A program made the translations under genes and the position numbers. A model generated the notes under the pieces. That model saw nothing but the letters and a program-made list of their open reading frames with translations, was not told the origin of the DNA and searched no databases. Positions 36,969 through 46,231 of a stretch of 64,000 nt of DNA are shown here, piece by piece (positions within the stretch are counted from its first letter, which is position 1; the number at the start of each line of letters is the position of its first letter). This stretch comes from Streptomyces microflavus (GTDB lineage: Bacteria; Actinomycetota; Actinomycetes; Streptomycetales; Streptomycetaceae): contig NZ_BMUG01000005.1 in NCBI RefSeq assembly GCF_014650075.1, positions 558,001 to 622,000 on the forward strand. Reading direction: 5' to 3'.

Positions 36969-38144
36969 ATGATGCACGGCGAGGGACACGACGATCAGAC
37001 GGTACGACAGGCCGCACCGCACGGCGGCCGGACAACCTTCAGGGGTGGGGACCGTTCGGACCGGGAGATCGAGACTCTGGACGAGTTCGATCACGTGATG
37101 GAGGGCGGGACCCTGAGCGGCTTCCGGATTCAGTCGGTCGATCTGACGGAACGTACAGCCGTCCTGCTGTCCACCGAAACTTCCAGGGCCGTGTTCCTCG
37201 GCTGCCCGATGGCACCGGAAGCCCGGGCGAAGATACAGGCGGACGGTGCCCTGGTCTTCCCTCCCGTCCCCCACCTCCCCTTCGACCCCTATCGAGGCCT
37301 GCTGTACTCGCCCGACCACCTCTTCGCGGGGCTGGACGCCGGCGGATACGAGACGACGCCGGATGCGCGGGCCTACGAGTGGTTCCAGCGGACCAAGGCC
37401 GACGGGGACATACTCGCCTCGATGCTGCGGTCGATCCACGACGACGCGATCTCGGACGCCCTGGACGAACTCCTCGTCGGCGCACGGGTCGTCGGCGTCA
37501 TGGGTGGCCATGCCATGGCACGGGACACCGACGCGTACGCCGGGGCCGCGCGCCTGGGCCGTGAACTGGCTCGCACGGGGCTGACCGTCGCGACCGGGGG
37601 AGGCCCCGGCGCCATGGAGGCCGCCAACCTCGGCGCCTACGCCGCGCCACATCGCGACGAGATGCTGGACGAGGCCCTCGAACTCCTCGCGAAGACTCCG
37701 TCGTTCAGCCCGTCGGTATCCGACTGGGTGCGTGCCGCGCTGGAGGTACGGGACCGCTGGCCCGGGGGCGACGCCTCGGTGGGCATCCCCACCTGGTTCT
37801 ACGGCCACGAACCGCCGAACGCCTTCGCCGGCCACATCGCGAAGTACTTCGCCAACGCGACACGGGAGGACGGCCTGCTGGCTCGCTGCAACGCCGGCGT
37901 CATCTTCCTGCCGGGCGCCGCGGGCACCGTCCAGGAGGTCTTCGACAACGCCACTCCGAACTACTACGAGTCCCGGGGCGAACCGACGCCCATGGTCCTG
38001 GTCGACCGGACGCACTGGACGGAGCGACTGCCGGCATGGCCGCTGCTCAAGGCACTGGCGCAGGAGCGCCCGATGGAGACCCGCATCGCGTTGGTCGACT
38101 CGGTGACAGAGGTCCCCGAGGCCTTGGCGCGTCTCTCGGCCTGA
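36969..38144 (+). CDS. LOG-family nucleotide-binding protein
   Basis: 391 residues. A Rossmann-type core with VVGVMGGHAMARDTDAYAGA, TGLTVATGGGPGAMEAANLG and the LPGAAGTVQEVFDN motif; LOG proteins have PGGxGTxxE, so the second Gly is Ala here. It is much longer than cytokinin-forming LOGs (~200 residues), with an extra N-terminal ~170 residues. Larger relatives may hydrolyse nucleotide monophosphates. Starts at tandem ATGs (36969/36972). Confidence 0.85.
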   Translation: MMHGEGHDDQTVRQAAPHGGRTTFRGGDRSDREIETLDEFDHVMEGGTLSGFRIQSVDLTERTAVLLSTETSRAVFLGCPMAPEARAKIQADGALVFPPVPHLPFDPYRGLLYSPDHLFAGLDAGGYETTPDARAYEWFQRTKADGDILASMLRSIHDDAISDALDELLVGARVVGVMGGHAMARDTDAYAGAARLGRELARTGLTVATGGGPGAMEAANLGAYAAPHRDEMLDEALELLAKTPSFSPSVSDWVRAALEVRDRWPGGDASVGIPTWFYGHEPPNAFAGHIAKYFANATREDGLLARCNAGVIFLPGAAGTVQEVFDNATPNYYESRGEPTPMVLVDRTHWTERLPAWPLLKALAQERPMETRIALVDSVTEVPEALARLSA

Positions 38145-38264
38145 CCGCCGCAGGCACACCATGCCGGTGAAGCCCCGTAACCCCGCCCGCAGAGCGGTAC
38201 AACCGCCGTGTCCGGGGAAGAGGATCGACGTCCCGTGATGTCCGAGGCGAGAGGGAGACTTCCC

Positions 38265-39965
38265 ATGGGTGACGGCACCGAGGCGCAAGGCGGCGGCCCC
38301 TGGTGGAAATCCGCGGTCGTCTATCAGGTCTATCCCCGCAGCTTCGCCGATGCGAACGGTGACGGCGTCGGCGACCTGGAGGGCCTCACCGGTCGGCTGG
38401 ACCACATCGCGGAGCTGGGCGTCGACGTGCTGTGGCTGTCTCCCGTCTACCCGTCGCCGCAGGACGACAACGGCTACGACATCAGCGACTACCAGGACGT
38501 CGATCCCGTCTTCGGTGATCTGGCGGCCTTCGACCGGCTGCTGGCCGCCGTGCACGAGCGCGGGATGAAACTGGTCATGGACCTGGTCGTCAATCACACC
38601 TCCGACGAGCACCCCTGGTTCCAGGAGTCACGCGATCCGGACAGCCCGAAACGTGACTGGTACTGGTGGCGTCCGCCGCGCGACGGCGGCGCACCCAACA
38701 ACTGGGGCTCGTTCTTCTCCGGCTCGGCCTGGGCGCACGACGCCACGACCGACGCGTACTACCTGCACCTCTTCTCGCCGAAGCAACCGGACCTCAACTG
38801 GGAGAACCCCGACCTGAGGCAAGCCGTGTACGCCATGATGCGCTGGTGGCTGGAGCGCGGCGTCGACGGCTTCCGGATGGACGTCATCAACCTCATCTCC
38901 AAGAATCCGGAGCTGCCCGACGGTGTGCCGCACGGCGACGGCCCGTACGGTGACGGCTCGCCCCACTACGTCTGCGGCCCGCGCATCCACGACTACCTCC
39001 AGGAGCTCCACCGGGAGGTGATCGCCCGGTATCCCGGCCGGCTGCTCACCGTCGGAGAGATGCCCGGGGTGACCGTCGAACAGGCCAGGCTCTTCACCGA
39101 CCCGCTACGCGCCGAAGTCGACATGGTGTTCCAGTTCGAGCACGTCGGACTCGACCACGGCCACGGCAAGTTCGATCCACGACCGCTGCGCTTGACCGAC
39201 CTCAAGGCATCCTTGGGCCGCTGGCAGACCGGCCTCGCCGACGTCGGGTGGAACAGCCTGTACTGGAACAACCACGACCAGCCTCGCGTGGTCTCCCGGT
39301 TCGGCGACGACGGACCCCGCCACCGGACCCGGTCCGCAACCATGCTCGCCACCGTCCTCCACCTGCACCGCGGCACGCCGTACATCTACCAGGGCGAAGA
39401 ACTGGGCATGGCCAACGCACCCCTGCGGACCATCGAGGATTTCCGCGACATCGAGTCCCTGAACCACTACGCGCAGGAGCTGCGCGCCGGAACGAGGCCC
39501 GAGGACATCCTGCCCGGCCTTCGGGCCATGGGCCGGGACAACGCCCGTACCCCCATGCAGTGGGACGCCTCGCCGCAGGCCGGCTTCACCACGGGCACGC
39601 CCTGGCTGCCGGTCAACCCCGACCACACCGAGGTCAACGCCACCACCGCCCGCGCGGATCCCGACTCCGTCTACCACCACTACCGGCGGCTGATCGCGCT
39701 GCGGCACAACGAACCAGCCGTCGTGCACGGGGACTTCACCATGCTCCTGCCGGACGACGAGCGGATCTATGCCTTCACCCGCCGTCACGGGCCGACGGAA
39801 CTGCTCGCCGCCGGAAACTTCACCGGCGAGACGGTCGCCGTGGACATGCCCGACGGCTGGGAGGGCGCCGAACTCGTGCTGGGCAACGGCCCGTCCGCCT
39901 CCGCGGCCCCCGGCCGGCTGGTGCTCGCACCCTGGGAGGCGAGGGTGCACCGGCGGACGGTGTGA
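38265..39965 (+). CDS. GH13 alpha-glucosidase-type enzyme
   Basis: 566 residues. GH13 barrel with VVYQVYPRSFADANGDGVGD, the nucleophile in GVDGFRMDVINLI, the acid/base Glu in LTVGEMPG and the transition-state Asp in WNNHDQPR; a C-terminal beta domain follows. Fits the oligo-1,6-glucosidase/alpha-glucosidase/trehalose-6-phosphate hydrolase group, acting in the cytoplasm (no signal peptide). ATG 38265 is chosen because AGGGAG lies 7 bases upstream; starts 9 and 19 codons earlier are weaker. First gene of a three-gene operon. Confidence 0.92.
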   Translation: MGDGTEAQGGGPWWKSAVVYQVYPRSFADANGDGVGDLEGLTGRLDHIAELGVDVLWLSPVYPSPQDDNGYDISDYQDVDPVFGDLAAFDRLLAAVHERGMKLVMDLVVNHTSDEHPWFQESRDPDSPKRDWYWWRPPRDGGAPNNWGSFFSGSAWAHDATTDAYYLHLFSPKQPDLNWENPDLRQAVYAMMRWWLERGVDGFRMDVINLISKNPELPDGVPHGDGPYGDGSPHYVCGPRIHDYLQELHREVIARYPGRLLTVGEMPGVTVEQARLFTDPLRAEVDMVFQFEHVGLDHGHGKFDPRPLRLTDLKASLGRWQTGLADVGWNSLYWNNHDQPRVVSRFGDDGPRHRTRSATMLATVLHLHRGTPYIYQGEELGMANAPLRTIEDFRDIESLNHYAQELRAGTRPEDILPGLRAMGRDNARTPMQWDASPQAGFTTGTPWLPVNPDHTEVNATTARADPDSVYHHYRRLIALRHNEPAVVHGDFTMLLPDDERIYAFTRRHGPTELLAAGNFTGETVAVDMPDGWEGAELVLGNGPSASAAPGRLVLAPWEARVHRRTV

Positions 39966-40007
39966 CCCCCGGTCGATGAACCCGGCGGCGTCGGGTACCC
40001 GCACCCC

Positions 40008-41006
40008 ATGACCGTCTACGGATTCCACGCCTCGCACGAACAGGTGCCTCCCGCCGACCTGCTGGCCGCGGCCGTCCGCGCGGAGAGCGCCGGCTTCACC
40101 GCAGCGATGTGCTCCGACCACTTCTCACCCTGGAGTGTCCGGCAGGGTGAGTCGGGCTTCGCGTGGTCCTGGCTCGGCGCCGCGCTCCAGGCCACCGGCC
40201 ATGTCCCGTTCGGAGTCGTCAACGCGCCGGGCCAGCGTTACCACCCGGCGATCATCGCTCAGGCCATCGGCAGCCTCGCCGCCATGTACCCGGGCCGCTT
40301 CTGGGCGGCACTGGGCAGCGGGGAGGCGTCCAACGAGCACATCACCGGCGCGCGCTGGCCGCGCAAGGACGTCCGCAACGCCCGGCTGCGCGAGTGTGTC
40401 GACATCATCCGGGCGCTGCTGAACGGCGAGGAGGTGAGCCACGACGGGCTGGTGGTCGTGGACCGGGCCCGGCTGTGGACCCGCCCCGAGACCGTTCCGC
40501 CGCTGGTGGGCGCCGCGTGCAGCGAGGCCACCGCCCGCTGGTGCGCGGAGTGGGCCGACGGCCTGATCACCGTCAACGCGCCGCAGGAGAAGCTGCGCCG
40601 GATCGTGGACGCGTACCGCACCGCCGGTGGCGCCGGCCCCCTGCACCTCCAGGTACACCTCAGCTGGGACCCCGACCCGGAGACCGCACGTGCCCTCGCC
40701 CACGACCAGTGGCGCACCAACGTCCACGGCCCACCGGTGAGCTGGGACCTGGACTCGGCGGAGCTGTTCGACAGCGTCAGTGAGCACGTCACGCCCGAGC
40801 ACGTCGCCGAGTCCGTCAACATCTCCGCGGACCTCGGGCGGCATGCGGCCTGGCTCCAGGAGTACGCCGACCTCGGCTTCGACGCGGTCATGCTCCATCA
40901 CGTCGGCCGGGAACAGAGCGCCTTCATCGACGCGTTCGGCACCGACGTGCTGCCGCGGCTCGACGTGACCCGCCCCCAGACCTACCGCGCGGAGAGTGCC
41001 CGATGA
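40008..41006 (+). CDS. LLM-class flavin oxidoreductase (TIGR03885-like)
   Basis: 332 residues. A bacterial luciferase-like barrel: YGFHASHEQVPPADLLAAAV, AAMCSDHFSPWS, GRFWAALGSGEASNEHI. I recall the TIGR03885 subgroup as probable FMN- rather than F420-dependent enzymes. It sits between two GH13 genes, 42 bases after the first and overlapping the second by ATGA. What it oxidises is unknown; context links it to alpha-glucan or trehalose metabolism. Confidence 0.87.
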   Translation: MTVYGFHASHEQVPPADLLAAAVRAESAGFTAAMCSDHFSPWSVRQGESGFAWSWLGAALQATGHVPFGVVNAPGQRYHPAIIAQAIGSLAAMYPGRFWAALGSGEASNEHITGARWPRKDVRNARLRECVDIIRALLNGEEVSHDGLVVVDRARLWTRPETVPPLVGAACSEATARWCAEWADGLITVNAPQEKLRRIVDAYRTAGGAGPLHLQVHLSWDPDPETARALAHDQWRTNVHGPPVSWDLDSAELFDSVSEHVTPEHVAESVNISADLGRHAAWLQEYADLGFDAVMLHHVGREQSAFIDAFGTDVLPRLDVTRPQTYRAESAR

Positions 41007-42664
41007 GGCTGACCCGGACCTCCGACCTGTGGTGGAAGAACGCCGTCGTGTACTGCCTGGACGTCGAGACGTACCAGGACGGTGACGGCGACGGGACCGG
41101 CGATTTCGCCGGCCTGACCCAGCGGATCGACCACTTGGTGCGCCTGGGCGTCACCTGTGTATGGCTGATGCCGTTCTATCCGACCCGGGAGCGCGACGAC
41201 GGCTACGACATCACCGACTTCTACGCCGTCGATCCGCGGCTGGGCACGCTCGGCGACTTCACCGAGTTCGTGAGGACCGCCCGCGACCGGGGTATCCGGG
41301 TCATCGCCGACCTGGTGGTCAACCACACCTCCGACCACCATCCGTGGTTCCAGGACGCCCGTTCCAGCCGCACATCCGCCCACCGCGACTGGTACGTCTG
41401 GCGCGACACACCGCCCGACGACGGCCCTGAGGGCGTGGTCTTCCCCGACGCCGAGCGCAGTGTGTGGCAGCTGGACGAGACCACCGGCCAGTACTACCTG
41501 CACCGCTTCTTCAAGCAGCAGCCCGACCTCAATGTCGCCAACCCCGCGGTACGCGACGAGATAGCCCGCATCATGGGTTTCTGGACGCAGCTGGGGCTGT
41601 CCGGCTTCCGCGTCGACGCGGTTCCCTTCCTGCTGGAGACCGACGGCCAGGAGGACGCGGACCAACTGCCCGACCCGCACGAGTACCTGGCCGACCTGCG
41701 GGCCTTCCTCGGGCGCCGCAACGGTGAGGCCGTCCTGCTGGGCGAGGTCAACCTGCCCTACCCCGACACGGCCAGGTTCTTCGGCGAACCGGAGTCCGGC
41801 CGGGGCGACGAGCTCACCATGTGCTTCGACTTCATCGGCATGCAGCGGATGTACCTGTCGATGGCGCGAGGTGAGGCAGGGCCGCTGGCCGCCGCCCTGC
41901 GCGAGCGCCCCGGCGCACCCCGCGACGCGCACTGGGCGACCTTCGTCCGCAACCACGACGAGCTGACGCTCGACAAACTCGACGACGACGAGCGCGCCGA
42001 GGTGTTCGCAGCCTTCGGCCCCGACGAGGACATGCAGCTCTACGGCCGGGGCCTGCGCCGCAGGCTGCCGCCGATGGTGGAGGGCGACCGGCGCCGGGTG
42101 GAGCTGGCCTACAGTCTGCTCTTCACCCTGCCCGGCACTCCCGTGCTCTTCTACGGCGAGGAGATCGGGATGGGGGAGAACCTCACCGCCGAAGGCCGAC
42201 AGGCCGTACGAACCCCGATGCAGTGGACCCCTGACAAGGGAGGCGGCTTCTCCACCGCCGACGCGGACGCTCTGCCCAACCCGGTCGTGCAGGGCGCGTT
42301 CGGCCCGAGGCAGGTCAACGTGCACGACCAGGCACACGACCCGGATTCCCTGTTCCGGCGCATGCGGACACTGATCGAGCGGTATCGCGAGACACCCGAA
42401 CTGGCCTGGGGAGCGTTCGAAGTGCTCGACGCGGACGATCCGGGCGTGCTGGCCCACATCAGCTCGCTTCCGGAAGGGGCGGTGCTGGCGTTGCACAACT
42501 TCTCCGGCCGCGAGGTCACCGCGACGACGAGCGTCCCCGGTCTGAAAGGCGGGCGCCTGCTCACCGACATCTTCACCGGCGACACCGTGAAGTCCGCCGC
42601 CGGCGGCCTCGTCCGCACCGAGCTGGAGCCGTACGGCTATCGCTGGCTACGCGTCCCCCGCTGA
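41003..42664 (+). CDS. GH13 enzyme, trehalose-synthase-like
   Basis: 553 residues. WWKNAVVYCLDVETYQDGDG and DGYDITDFYAVDPRLGTLGD resemble trehalose synthase (TreS) rather than typical alpha-amylases. Catalytic residues: GFRVDAVPFL (Asp), VLLGEVNLP (Glu), FVRNHDELTL (Asp). No signal peptide. TreS interconverts maltose and trehalose; close homologues may have other alpha-glucan specificities. Coupled to the flavin enzyme by ATGA. A 60-base gap then leads to the CebR box of the next unit. Confidence 0.9.
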   Translation: MRLTRTSDLWWKNAVVYCLDVETYQDGDGDGTGDFAGLTQRIDHLVRLGVTCVWLMPFYPTRERDDGYDITDFYAVDPRLGTLGDFTEFVRTARDRGIRVIADLVVNHTSDHHPWFQDARSSRTSAHRDWYVWRDTPPDDGPEGVVFPDAERSVWQLDETTGQYYLHRFFKQQPDLNVANPAVRDEIARIMGFWTQLGLSGFRVDAVPFLLETDGQEDADQLPDPHEYLADLRAFLGRRNGEAVLLGEVNLPYPDTARFFGEPESGRGDELTMCFDFIGMQRMYLSMARGEAGPLAAALRERPGAPRDAHWATFVRNHDELTLDKLDDDERAEVFAAFGPDEDMQLYGRGLRRRLPPMVEGDRRRVELAYSLLFTLPGTPVLFYGEEIGMGENLTAEGRQAVRTPMQWTPDKGGGFSTADADALPNPVVQGAFGPRQVNVHDQAHDPDSLFRRMRTLIERYRETPELAWGAFEVLDADDPGVLAHISSLPEGAVLALHNFSGREVTATTSVPGLKGGRLLTDIFTGDTVKSAAGGLVRTELEPYGYRWLRVPR

Positions 42665-42727
42665 ATCCCCGCAGAAGGTCTTGTCATGGGCATGGCTCGA
42701 CCTTACAGTCGCCAGCAACCACACTGA

Positions 42728-42741
42728 TGGGAGCGCTCCCA
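42728..42741 (+). promoter_or_regulatory. CebR operator (perfect palindrome)
   Basis: TGGGAGCGCTCCCA matches the consensus of CebR, the cello-oligosaccharide-responsive LacI-type repressor of Streptomyces. It lies 105 bases upstream of the LPMO start and is the only copy I found. It predicts induction of the LPMO by cellobiose/cellotriose. Confidence 0.92.
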
Positions 42742-42846
42742 CTCTACCGGTGATCGGTGACCCCGGTGCCCCCGACAGCGTCACCAAGCCGTACGCGTCG
42801 GCCTGTCGAGAGACAGGCCCGACCCCCGAGAAAAAGGAGAGACACC

Positions 42847-43959
42847 ATGACTCCGGGTAAGAAGCGACTGCTGTCCTTACTGGCGGTGCTGGCCACCCTG
42901 CTCAGCGGGCTCGGTCTCGCCCTCATCGGCCAGAACAGCGCACAGGCACACGGAGTGACGATGACGCCCGGTTCGCGGACCTACCTCTGCTATCTGGACG
43001 CCAGGACCGTTACGGGCGCGCTCGACCCGACGAACGCCGCGTGCAAGGCGGCGCTCGCGGAGAGCGGCTCGAACGCGCTCTACAACTGGTTCGCCGTGCT
43101 CGACTCCAACGCGGGTGGCCGCGGGCCGGGCTACGTCCCGGACGACAAGCTGTGCAGCGCCGGCGACCGTTCCCCGTACAACTTCACCGGCTACAACGCG
43201 GCCCGCGCCGACTGGCCCCGGACGCACCTCACCTCCGGATCGACGATCAGGATCAAGCACAGCAACTGGGCGGCTCACCCCGGCGACTTCCGGGTGTACA
43301 TGTCCAAGCCCGGCTACGCGCCCACGGAGCCGCTGGGCTGGGATGACATCGAGCTCATCCAGACCGTCACCAACCCCCCGCAGTCCGGCTCGGTGGGCAG
43401 CGAATCCGGCCACTACTACTGGGATCTGGCGTTGCCATCGGGCCGCTCCGGTGACGCCTTGATGTTCATCCAGTGGGTGCGATCGGACAGCCAGGAGAAC
43501 TTCTTCTCCTGCTCCGACATCGTCTTCGACGGCGGCAACGGCGAGGTGACCGGCATACGTGGCTCCGGCGGTACTCCCACCCCGACCCCCACTCCGACCC
43601 CCACCCCGACCCCCACCCCGACTCCCACACCGACCCCCACCGATCCGCACAGTGGGTGCATGGCCCTCTACACGGTGACCAACTCCTGGAACGGCGGCTT
43701 CCAGGGCTCCGTCGAGGTGATGAACCACAGCACCACCGCCCGCGACAACTGGGCCGTACGTTGGCAGCCAGGCGCCGGCACCACGATCAGCCAGCTCTGG
43801 AACGGGATCCACAGCACCGGCTCCGACGGCACGGTCACGGTCAGGTACGTCGACCACAACCGCACCATCCCGCCGGACGGCAGCGTGACATTCGGCTTCA
43901 CGGCCACGTCGGCCGGCAACGATCTACCGGTCGGCTCCATCACCTGCGTCAACCCGTAG
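42847..43959 (+). CDS. celS2: Secreted AA10 cellulose LPMO with CBM2
   Basis: 370 residues. The signal peptide (1-34) ends AQA, leaving His35 as the mature N-terminus; with the second His in NWAAHPGDFRVY it forms the copper histidine brace. The AA10 domain (35-~235) is nearly superimposable by eye on S. coelicolor CelS2/ScLPMO10C (PGSRTYLCYLDA, ALYNWFAVLDSNAGGRGPGY). A Pro-Thr linker and a C-terminal CBM2 (about 270-370, NSWNGGFQGSVEVMN) follow. It oxidatively cleaves crystalline cellulose. ATG 42847 has AAGGAG 7 bases upstream; in-frame starts up to 30 codons earlier would spoil the signal peptide. Confidence 0.95.
   Translation: MTPGKKRLLSLLAVLATLLSGLGLALIGQNSAQAHGVTMTPGSRTYLCYLDARTVTGALDPTNAACKAALAESGSNALYNWFAVLDSNAGGRGPGYVPDDKLCSAGDRSPYNFTGYNAARADWPRTHLTSGSTIRIKHSNWAAHPGDFRVYMSKPGYAPTEPLGWDDIELIQTVTNPPQSGSVGSESGHYYWDLALPSGRSGDALMFIQWVRSDSQENFFSCSDIVFDGGNGEVTGIRGSGGTPTPTPTPTPTPTPTPTPTPTPTDPHSGCMALYTVTNSWNGGFQGSVEVMNHSTTARDNWAVRWQPGAGTTISQLWNGIHSTGSDGTVTVRYVDHNRTIPPDGSVTFGFTATSAGNDLPVGSITCVNP
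43574..43641 (+). repeat. Pro-Thr linker repeat
   Basis: Tandem CCCACC/CCGACC-type hexamers encoding an uninterrupted Pro-Thr repeat between the LPMO catalytic and CBM2 domains. Prone to length change between strains. Confidence 0.85.
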
Positions 43960-43972
43960 CACCGTCCGAGGC

Positions 43973-44006
43973 GGCGCCGACCCCCGTATCCGAGGTGGTC
44001 GGCGCC
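43973..44006 (+). terminator. Hairpin after the cellulose LPMO
   Basis: A 10-bp stem (GGCGCCGACC, 43973-43982, with 43997-44006) and a 14-base loop, starting 14 bases after the stop. No T tract. Confidence 0.6.
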
Positions 44007-44223
44007 CGCGTCCCATTTGTGTCCGCAACCGGGCGGTGTCGTCGTACGGCGGCAGCAGACGTTCCCTCCGACGCGCCAACAACCCGGTGGACGCCCATGA
44101 TCCGTTCCGCGGAGCGAAAGCGCCAGGGGCGGTGAAGATCTGGAGGGTACACGGCGATCCCGCGACGGTGCCTGCCATTCTGTGCCCGGACAGATCGCCG
44201 ATGCCTGAAGGGCATCACCTCTC

Positions 44224-44538
44224 ATGCGCATGACCCGTCTCACCACCACCGTCCTGGCCGCCGTGCTTGGTTGCACCGGTGTGCTCGCCGTCGGTTCGGC
44301 TGCCGGCGCTTCCGCCCCGTTCGGATGCCAGTACAAGGTGCTGTGGCCGACCGCCGGTGTGTACGAGAACCCGAACCCGAACAGCGTCGTCGTCAAGACC
44401 AAGCACGCCGGTGACATAGTCGGCGCCTCGACCTGCGAGGGCGCCGCCTACAACGAGTACGGGTATGTGCTGGTCGTCACCGACGCGGCAGCCGACGGCC
44501 GGGGCTGGATGCGCGTTGAGGCAGTCGTCCAGATCTGA
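44224..44538 (+). CDS. Small secreted SH3-like protein
   Basis: 104 residues. Signal peptide (cleavage near AGASA), then a ~70-residue beta-rich domain resembling bacterial SH3 (LWPTAGVYENPNPNSVVVKT...GWMRVEAVVQI) with two cysteines. SH3b-type domains often bind cell wall or extracellular ligands. The ATG at 44224 is followed by the MRMTRL n-region. No clear partner. Confidence 0.78.
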   Translation: MRMTRLTTTVLAAVLGCTGVLAVGSAAGASAPFGCQYKVLWPTAGVYENPNPNSVVVKTKHAGDIVGASTCEGAAYNEYGYVLVVTDAAADGRGWMRVEAVVQI

Positions 44539-44787
44539 CGTACTCGCGCACACCTGGAGCGCGTAGGGGCCGCCGGTCCCCGGTCCCCGGACCGGTCCCT
44601 GCCGCTCCCGCACTTCGCCTGCCCGCGTTTGCCGAGTCCTTCCGTGGGACAGGACAGTCCTGCGCAACGTGCGTACGACGTCCCACTGCAGCCGTACCCA
44701 GGGCGGATATCGGTCAGCGAGCCGATGCTCCGCTGCCGCTCCGGTGTCTCTCTGGTTCACCAGTTCGTCCCTCGAGAGGATCCCGGT

Positions 44788-45516
44788 ATGAGCAGGCGAG
44801 GCAGAACGCGCATATGGCTCGGCGCGACCGTGGCGATGCTGATGACGTCGTTCGCGTTACCACCTGCGGTCGCGCAGGAGGCCGGCTCCGCGAGCCGTTG
44901 TTCCGGGGGCTACGTGGCCATCACCTTCGACGACGGTCCGACGGACGTCACGGCCGAGTACCTCAAGGCGCTGCGGGAGGCCGGACGCGTCAGGGCGACG
45001 TTCTTCGTGACCGGCACGCTGGCCGAAGGGCACCGCGACGGGACACGGCGGATCGTCGCCGAGGGCCACCAGATCGGGAACCACTCCTACACCCACGCCA
45101 ATCTCGTGGAGCTCGACGCGGCCACCGCATTCGCTGAACTGCGTGACACCAGCCGCGTCATCCGAACGCAGACGGGGCGTGCTCCCATTCTGTTCCGGCC
45201 GCCCTTCGGGAGCACCGACGTACGGACCCGGCGTGATGCGGCCGTGTTGGGGATGACCGAGGTGATCTGGACGGCCGACACCGTCGACTGGAGCGGTATT
45301 CCCACCGAGACGATCGTGGCGAACGCGCTCACCGTCAAGCCGGGCGGCATCATCCTGCTCCACGACGGTCTGCAGACGACACTCGCGGCCATCCCGAAGA
45401 TCATCCGGGGGCTTGCCGCGCGGGGTCTGTGTGCGGGCCGGATCGTGTACTCACCTACACCGGTCCAGGCGTGGCCGGGCCTGACCTTTCATGCCAAGGC
45501 AGCCCCCTGGCGTTGA
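44788..45516 (+). CDS. Secreted polysaccharide deacetylase (CE4, NodB-type)
   Basis: 242 residues. Signal peptide (IWLGATVAMLMTSFALPPAV), then the NodB domain: AITFDDGPTD (catalytic base and metal Asp), IGNHSYTHANL (metal His pair), LFRPPFGSTD and ILLHDG. Removes N-acetyl groups from chitin, chito-oligosaccharides, peptidoglycan or O-acetyl from xylan. Context with LPMOs and chitinase favours a polysaccharide role. ATG 44788 has AGAGGA 7 bases upstream. Confidence 0.93.
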   Translation: MSRRGRTRIWLGATVAMLMTSFALPPAVAQEAGSASRCSGGYVAITFDDGPTDVTAEYLKALREAGRVRATFFVTGTLAEGHRDGTRRIVAEGHQIGNHSYTHANLVELDAATAFAELRDTSRVIRTQTGRAPILFRPPFGSTDVRTRRDAAVLGMTEVIWTADTVDWSGIPTETIVANALTVKPGGIILLHDGLQTTLAAIPKIIRGLAARGLCAGRIVYSPTPVQAWPGLTFHAKAAPWR

Positions 45517-45725
45517 AGTGCCTCATAGGGGCGTTTCGGGCCCGGACGTCGGTGGAGGAGAAAGCCGCGGGGCTGACGACAGCGATGAGGCAGGGGCAGA
45601 CCGACTTTCAGCGGCAGGCTGTCCAGCCCGACCGCCGGGTACGAGGAGGACGTTCCCTCCCACGCCCCTCGTGGAGGCCCCTGCGTCACCGTTTCGAACC
45701 ATCCCGTGCGGGCAACCGGCTGGTC

Positions 45726-45986
45726 ATGGAGACCAACGAGGGTACTGAAGAAGCGGTCGCGACCCAGGGGGACGAGCATCATGTCGTCCTCAGCGCCGAT
45801 ACCAATGGCGATGGGAAGCCGGATGTGTGGATGACCGACACGACCGGCGACGGCAAGGCGGATCTCTACCAGTTCGACACCACCGGTGATGGGCAGATCG
45901 ACGTGACGGTGGTGGAGGGCGCCGAGGAGCCTGGCACCGATCGGCTCGTAGTTGACGGTGACGGCGGTCACCCCCCGCAGGTGTGA
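45726..45986 (+). CDS. Small acidic protein with three calcium-type repeats
   Basis: 86 residues, no signal peptide. Three tandem DxNxDG/DxTGDG units (DTNGDGKPDVW, DTTGDGKADLY, DTTGDGQIDVT) resemble EF-hand-like or dockerin-like calcium loops. The ATG 45726 start (METNEGTEEAVATQGDEH) looks natural, though in-frame starts lie upstream. Role unknown. Confidence 0.65.
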   Translation: METNEGTEEAVATQGDEHHVVLSADTNGDGKPDVWMTDTTGDGKADLYQFDTTGDGQIDVTVVEGAEEPGTDRLVVDGDGGHPPQV

Positions 45987-46132
45987 ACTGCACGATCGAC
46001 CGACGGGCTTGCGGCCTATCCGGTACGCGGTGATCTGCGGCAGCCGTTCACCGGCTGGGCAGATACTCGACCTGCAAGCGGATCACCGCGCCCTCGATCA
46101 CCGGTAGGCCGCCCGGCCGGGCCGCCCCTCCC

Positions 46133-46150
46133 GCCCTCCCGCGGGAGGGC
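46133..46150. terminator. Palindrome between convergent genes
   Basis: GCCCTCCC-GC-GGGAGGGC, a perfect 18-base palindrome between the calcium-repeat and hydrolase genes; a plausible two-way terminator without a T tract. Confidence 0.5.
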
Positions 46151-46231
46151 CGGCCGCGGCGCAGGGCTGACAGCACCGCGGCACAGCGAGATATTCACCA
46201 GCCTTCTACTGGGTGACTTGTCCGCCGGGGA

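Noticed and set aside
35709..38612. Minus-strand frame of 967 codons
   Set aside because: Antisense to the MFS and LOG genes; Gly/Arg-rich.
43574..43641. Possible CRISPR-like tandem repeat
   Set aside because: Repeats are 6-base coding units of a Pro-Thr linker with no spacers.
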